Position numbers and translations under genes: made by a program | Assembly (NCBI GenBank): GCA_018340805.1 | Contig: JACMZG010001863.1 | Coordinates: 50,299,438 to 50,363,437, forward strand | Source: Microvelia longipes | Taxonomy: Eukaryota > Arthropoda > Insecta > Hemiptera > Veliidae | Length of the DNA: 64,000 nucleotides | Direction: 5' to 3' | Shown: positions 60,474-64,000 of the stretch, piece by piece | Numbering within the stretch: position 1 is the first letter of the stretch | How the letters are laid out: each line of letters opens with the position of its first letter | Notes under the pieces: model-generated | The model's database searches: none | What the model was told of the DNA's origin: nothing | The model's input: only the letters and a program-made list of their open reading frames with translations

Positions 60474-60904
60474 CAGGGTGTCCTCGGATGGACTTAACGA
60501 TATGTGTAAATAACAAAAAATGTCATTTTTCCAATAAAAGATACTCTTGATAAAGCTCCTGCATGTTTTCAAAATAATTTTATCATATTTTTATTTTTTA
60601 TTTTTAACCAAAGACTCAAAAAGTGAAATTATAGAAAAATTAATGAAGAGTAAAGTAGGCTTGATTTTGACTTTTTGAAATAAAAGTATTCTTCATAAAA
60701 TTGTTTAATTTTCCCCCTGAGCCAATTTTGTTCATTTTTCAAAAATTGCAGTTTTTGAGTCTTCCGTTAAAAATAAAAATATGATAAACCTTAGTTTGAA
60801 AACATTGAGGAGCTTTTATAAAAAATGAGCTTTTATGATAATCTTTCGAAAAATGATTTTTTTGTCATTTACACGTCTCGTAAATGTCATCCGGGGACAC
60901 CATG
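60474..60904. mobile_element. 431-bp MITE with long imperfect TIRs and TA target duplication
   Basis: Ends CAGGGTGTCCTCGGATG and CATCCGGGGACACCATG are inverted repeats. The complementarity continues imperfectly for about 150 bp, both arms carrying GACTCAAAAA(G/C)TG and TATCATATTTTTATTTTT. TA flanks both ends (60472-60473 and 60905-60906), the target duplication of the mariner/Tc1 (IS630) superfamily. There is no transposase frame, so it is non-autonomous. Confidence 0.8.
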
Positions 60905-60906
60905 TA

Positions 60907-61183
60907 TATATTTATTACTTAAGCTGAGTTCAGTTATTATATTATAGCACCCAACTCAATGGTCACAATGTGGTTTTTTAATTTATAGCATATACTGAGC
61001 TATACTATTGCCTGTTGTTGTTTGTTTTAATTGATACCTGTAATCTAGTGTCTTGTTTAAACATAAGATCCAATTGATAAAAATCGAGTATATGGATTAA
61101 TTATAGCCTTGTTTTTTTCAAGTATAATGTTTTAGTTGTAAATTAGTGTAATTGTAAAAGATTAGTGTGTTTGTGAGTTAAAA
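60907..61183. other. AT-rich stretch, nothing recognised
   Basis: No supported feature. Confidence 0.4.
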
Positions 61184-61440
61184 GTGATATATTTAGTGCG
61201 AAAGGTAATACCAGGGTATAGAAGTAGTAGCCCATTGGGAGGGCTTATAATTTGGACAGTTTGCTGGGGTGGTCTCCCTCGCGACTTCTCTCTCTTCCAC
61301 CTGATACCATCTGCAGCCAGGGATAACGATTATATTAGGCCTCGGGGACAAACACACAAAAAACTCAACTATATACACAATCAAAACTTTATATTAGTGG
61401 AAAAATACCAACCAGGATATTACCCGAAAAACACCTAGTT
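61184..61440. other. GC-elevated segment with opposing open frames, unassigned
   Basis: The plus strand is open for 84 codons (61184-61438) and the minus strand for 63 (61193-61384). The minus frame includes GCRWYQVEEREVARETTP and looks more protein-like than most frames here, but I recognise no family. It could be an exon of the gene starting at 34280 only if on the plus strand, for which there is no evidence. It may equally be a repeat. Confidence 0.25.
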
Positions 61441-63194
61441 TCAAATGTTTCACTAAAAACTCCACAATTTTATTTCTCCAGTTAGACTAAAACCTGACTA
61501 TTTACTCCGTACAATCCTTTTTCAGTTAAAATTAATCATGTTTTACAAGTATTAATGTTTTTCCCCGTATTAATATGATACCCTTGAGAGTTATAAAGCA
61601 CTGTGTTTTTGATACAGAAGACACGTATCCACTCCAAAATAAATTTAGAAAATGTTTTGTCGTTTTATGGAAAGCTACGTGAACTGAGTTTTTAATGTTT
61701 CTCTCTAGGGAGGAAATAATTTTGATTAGTTACAATTATTAACTGTTTTTCAATTATCTCTTGAGTTTCTCTTTATGTGAGAAATTTAAAACCGGAGAGG
61801 CAAAACCCTTTGATTAGGGAATTTTTAAACAATTTGATGAAAAACCATGAGTATTAAAATTTAGATCTGTTACAATGAAAGTAAGGTATTTATAGTGTAA
61901 TAATAGTTTAACATCCAATTCTTGTTACATCTTTAATCATTTTGTGAACCACTAATGTCTTATTATTAATAAAACTAGCTCTGCTTTATCACATAAAAGC
62001 GTGGATCGAATTCTTTATCATACGTATACCATATCATATGATACTGATAACAAAGTATGCCAAAAATTCAAGATACTTTATATTTTAAAAAATATACTTC
62101 AGTAAATGATATTTACAAACATATTAGATGGGGCAATAACTGGACATTGTATGCTTTAATTTGAGCATGATCGAGTGTAATTTGGATAAATAAATTGGGC
62201 ACTAGAGATGGCTATACAGAAAATTTGATGTCAGATGCACTTTGTTTTAACATGGATTTTTCATTCTGGTATCTTTAACATGTCAATCTCAAAATTTTTG
62301 ACTCAAAATGTTTCAAAAAACTAGTTTTTGAAAACTGATTTCGATGAGTCACGTTTTCGTCTATTTTTAAGAGATAAGTCCCTAAAAATTAAACGTTTTA
62401 TCAAACTTACTCGAACATTGATGCATTGAATGTATCGTACTTCCACGTTTAGATGTGAAAGATATGAATGTTAGACGATATTGTCTCTTGTATTGGTGAT
62501 AAAACCATCCTGGGATGTATGATGCATATCTTCTTGTTCTAGTTTGATGTAAAAATAAATAAATCTTTATGCGATGTTTAAAACCCATACCTATATTTAG
62601 TTTTGATAAATAGTGGCGCTTCAGTAGTTTTACTATGATAAATTCATAAATTTTACTGTGATTTTTTTTCACTAAAATAGATAGCTTGGTTCTGCTTTGA
62701 TTTTAAATATCTTCATTTTCATAGAGAGGCGGGGTGTTAGTTTGTGTTTGTGATGGTAGTATTACAAATCGTTTGATATTTTTATTATAGGACCAACATG
62801 TTTATTGCTGTTTCCTGCAGTAGTTCATCGTGGACCATTAGAGTTTTTCTTGAACCATATAATTAAACTATTAGTTTCAATGCAATCCTGTGCCTATATT
62901 TTTGTTTTAATGTATCCCGATCAACTCTCTCTTTGTTGTGTATCCAGATGGTTAATTTTATGTTTGTGAACTTGATAGCTATCTTTTACAAAACTGTTGC
63001 CTTGTTTTTATACCATGATTTATTTAAAGTAGACAGCCTCTGGTTATATGGTTATTGATGATTTTTAAAGAAGCTCCTTTCAACGGTCTTAAAAAATGAC
63101 TATTATTTTTTATAGTAGCTTTTCTTTAATAAGATTATTGTTATTGTCAGCTCAGGGACTTGGCACCAAAGCATCTTACTCTTTCTTATGTAAG
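61441..63194. other. AT-rich stretch
   Basis: A 96-codon minus frame at 62382-62672 has no recognisable domain. The minus strand just upstream of the RT scrap shows no further RT blocks. Confidence 0.45.
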
Positions 63195-63285
63195 ACCTTT
63201 ATATCATGAATGGAATATATGTTGAACAGTAGCGGTCCTGTTTTACCTCCCTGAGGCACACCACTAATACAATTACCTTGTCTAC
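63195..63285 (-). pseudogene. Non-LTR reverse transcriptase fragment (GVPQG block)
   Basis: The minus strand reads ISGVPQGGKTGPLLFNIYS, then IHDIKVL and a stop. This corresponds to the conserved GVPQGS-x-LGPLLFxxYIND block of Jockey/RTE-type non-LTR reverse transcriptases, which precedes the catalytic ADD block. The Ser of GVPQGS is replaced by Gly and the L before GP by T. Stops occur within about 10 codons on both sides and no ADD block follows. It is a short dead fragment, distinct from the R1-type remnant at 7 kb. Confidence 0.75.
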
Positions 63286-64000
63286 TTCACTGAGCTTTAG
63301 TCATGACACATCACACGCACCATATCCCCTCCTCTATTTATCACACTTGAATCTCCTCTATAAAAAAATATCTCCCTTTTTTCAAACCAACACCCTCTAA
63401 CACGCATTACCATAAGTGAGATCTATATCTTTTTGAGATACAAAAAAAACTAGGAAAAACAACAGAGTAACTACCCGATTGAGTTATTAGATTTACCCTA
63501 CTTGAACATTCCTTGTACATTCCGCATTTTATTATTATTATTATTTTACACGAAACTAAGCGAAACGATGTTATTCCTTATTAAATAAGATAACTCTATA
63601 AAGAAGACCCTTACTGTGTTACACCCTAAACATTAATTCTTATTACATGAAAAGTTAATGCTTTGGATTAATGGTTTTTAGATCAGAAATTACTTTTTTT
63701 ACCGTCACACTACATCAGGAAATAAGTTATAGGGGTCGCACATCCTTAGTACACATTCAATCATTTATTAAATATACAAAGGATAAATCAATTTATCTTC
63801 ATAAAAAGTTGTGTTTGTATTTAGTTTTGGGGTGTGTGTAAAAATTTCTCAGCTTACAACTCTGGAAGTTCCGGGTCAGAACACGAGAACAGAAACTTTG
63901 TGAATAGTTTGATTTAGCATATACTAAGCAAATTCGCATTGAGTCCTGCAGGGTTTATCCACTTCGATAGATGATGATTTGGTGGGGTCAAAGCTGGTTC
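63286..64000. other. Right-edge stretch, nothing recognised
   Basis: A moderately GC-rich patch near 63868-63890 (GGAAGTTCCGGGTCAGAAC) has no identified function. No gene seen. Confidence 0.4.

Overview
The window is AT-rich eukaryotic nuclear DNA, about 30% GC by eye. It reads as intergenic and intronic sequence from an arthropod, most likely an insect. There are no operons, prokaryotic gene packing, rRNA genes or intact tRNA genes. The support is: (i) a degenerate R1-clade non-LTR retrotransposon remnant, (ii) a second non-LTR reverse-transcriptase scrap, (iii) many TIR and foldback non-autonomous elements, (iv) long TA microsatellites, and (v) dispersed repeats carrying the CGAGCGAAGCGAGC motif. 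From memory such repeats are common in hemipteran and other insect genomes. The order cannot be fixed from sequence alone.

Only one host-gene feature is credible. A CpG-rich, TATA-less promoter-like block (about 33768-33935) is followed by a presumed 5' leader with two short uORFs. A 58-nt coding exon follows (34280-34337, + strand). It encodes a signal-peptide-like start and ends in phase 1 at AAG|GTTAGT. If real, the rest of the window (about 29.7 kb) lies in a repeat-laden first intron. A second, weaker coding candidate is an open frame leaving the left edge on the minus strand (1-117).

Left third (1-20 kb): copies of a ~780-bp noncoding dispersed repeat (Family A), a 41-bp satellite, the R1 remnant, a 293-bp near-perfect palindrome, and a 1.2-kb tandem duplication carrying a 37-bp satellite. 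Middle (20-32 kb): a C/G homopolymer hairpin, a 493-bp foldback element, and the main structure of the window, a 4.2-kb composite (25977-30212). That composite is two head-to-tail ~2.1-kb units (Family B), each ending in a minisatellite of 54-57-bp units built around CGAGCGAAGCGAGC. Unit 1 also holds a reverse-complement copy of its own left end, flanked by an exact 49-bp direct duplication.

Right half (32-64 kb): the exon and promoter, an exactly 500-bp MITE with 53-bp TIRs, two foldback elements whose parts recombine with each other (39295-40346 and 44940-46502), more Family A copies, a probable tRNA-derived SINE, a TA-flanked 431-bp MITE, and the RT scrap. No genes act together as a pathway here. 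The functional content is regulatory and structural: repeats that spread CRE-like TGACGTCA sites, YY1-like ATGGCGGC motifs and GCGAAGC mini-hairpins near one promoter.
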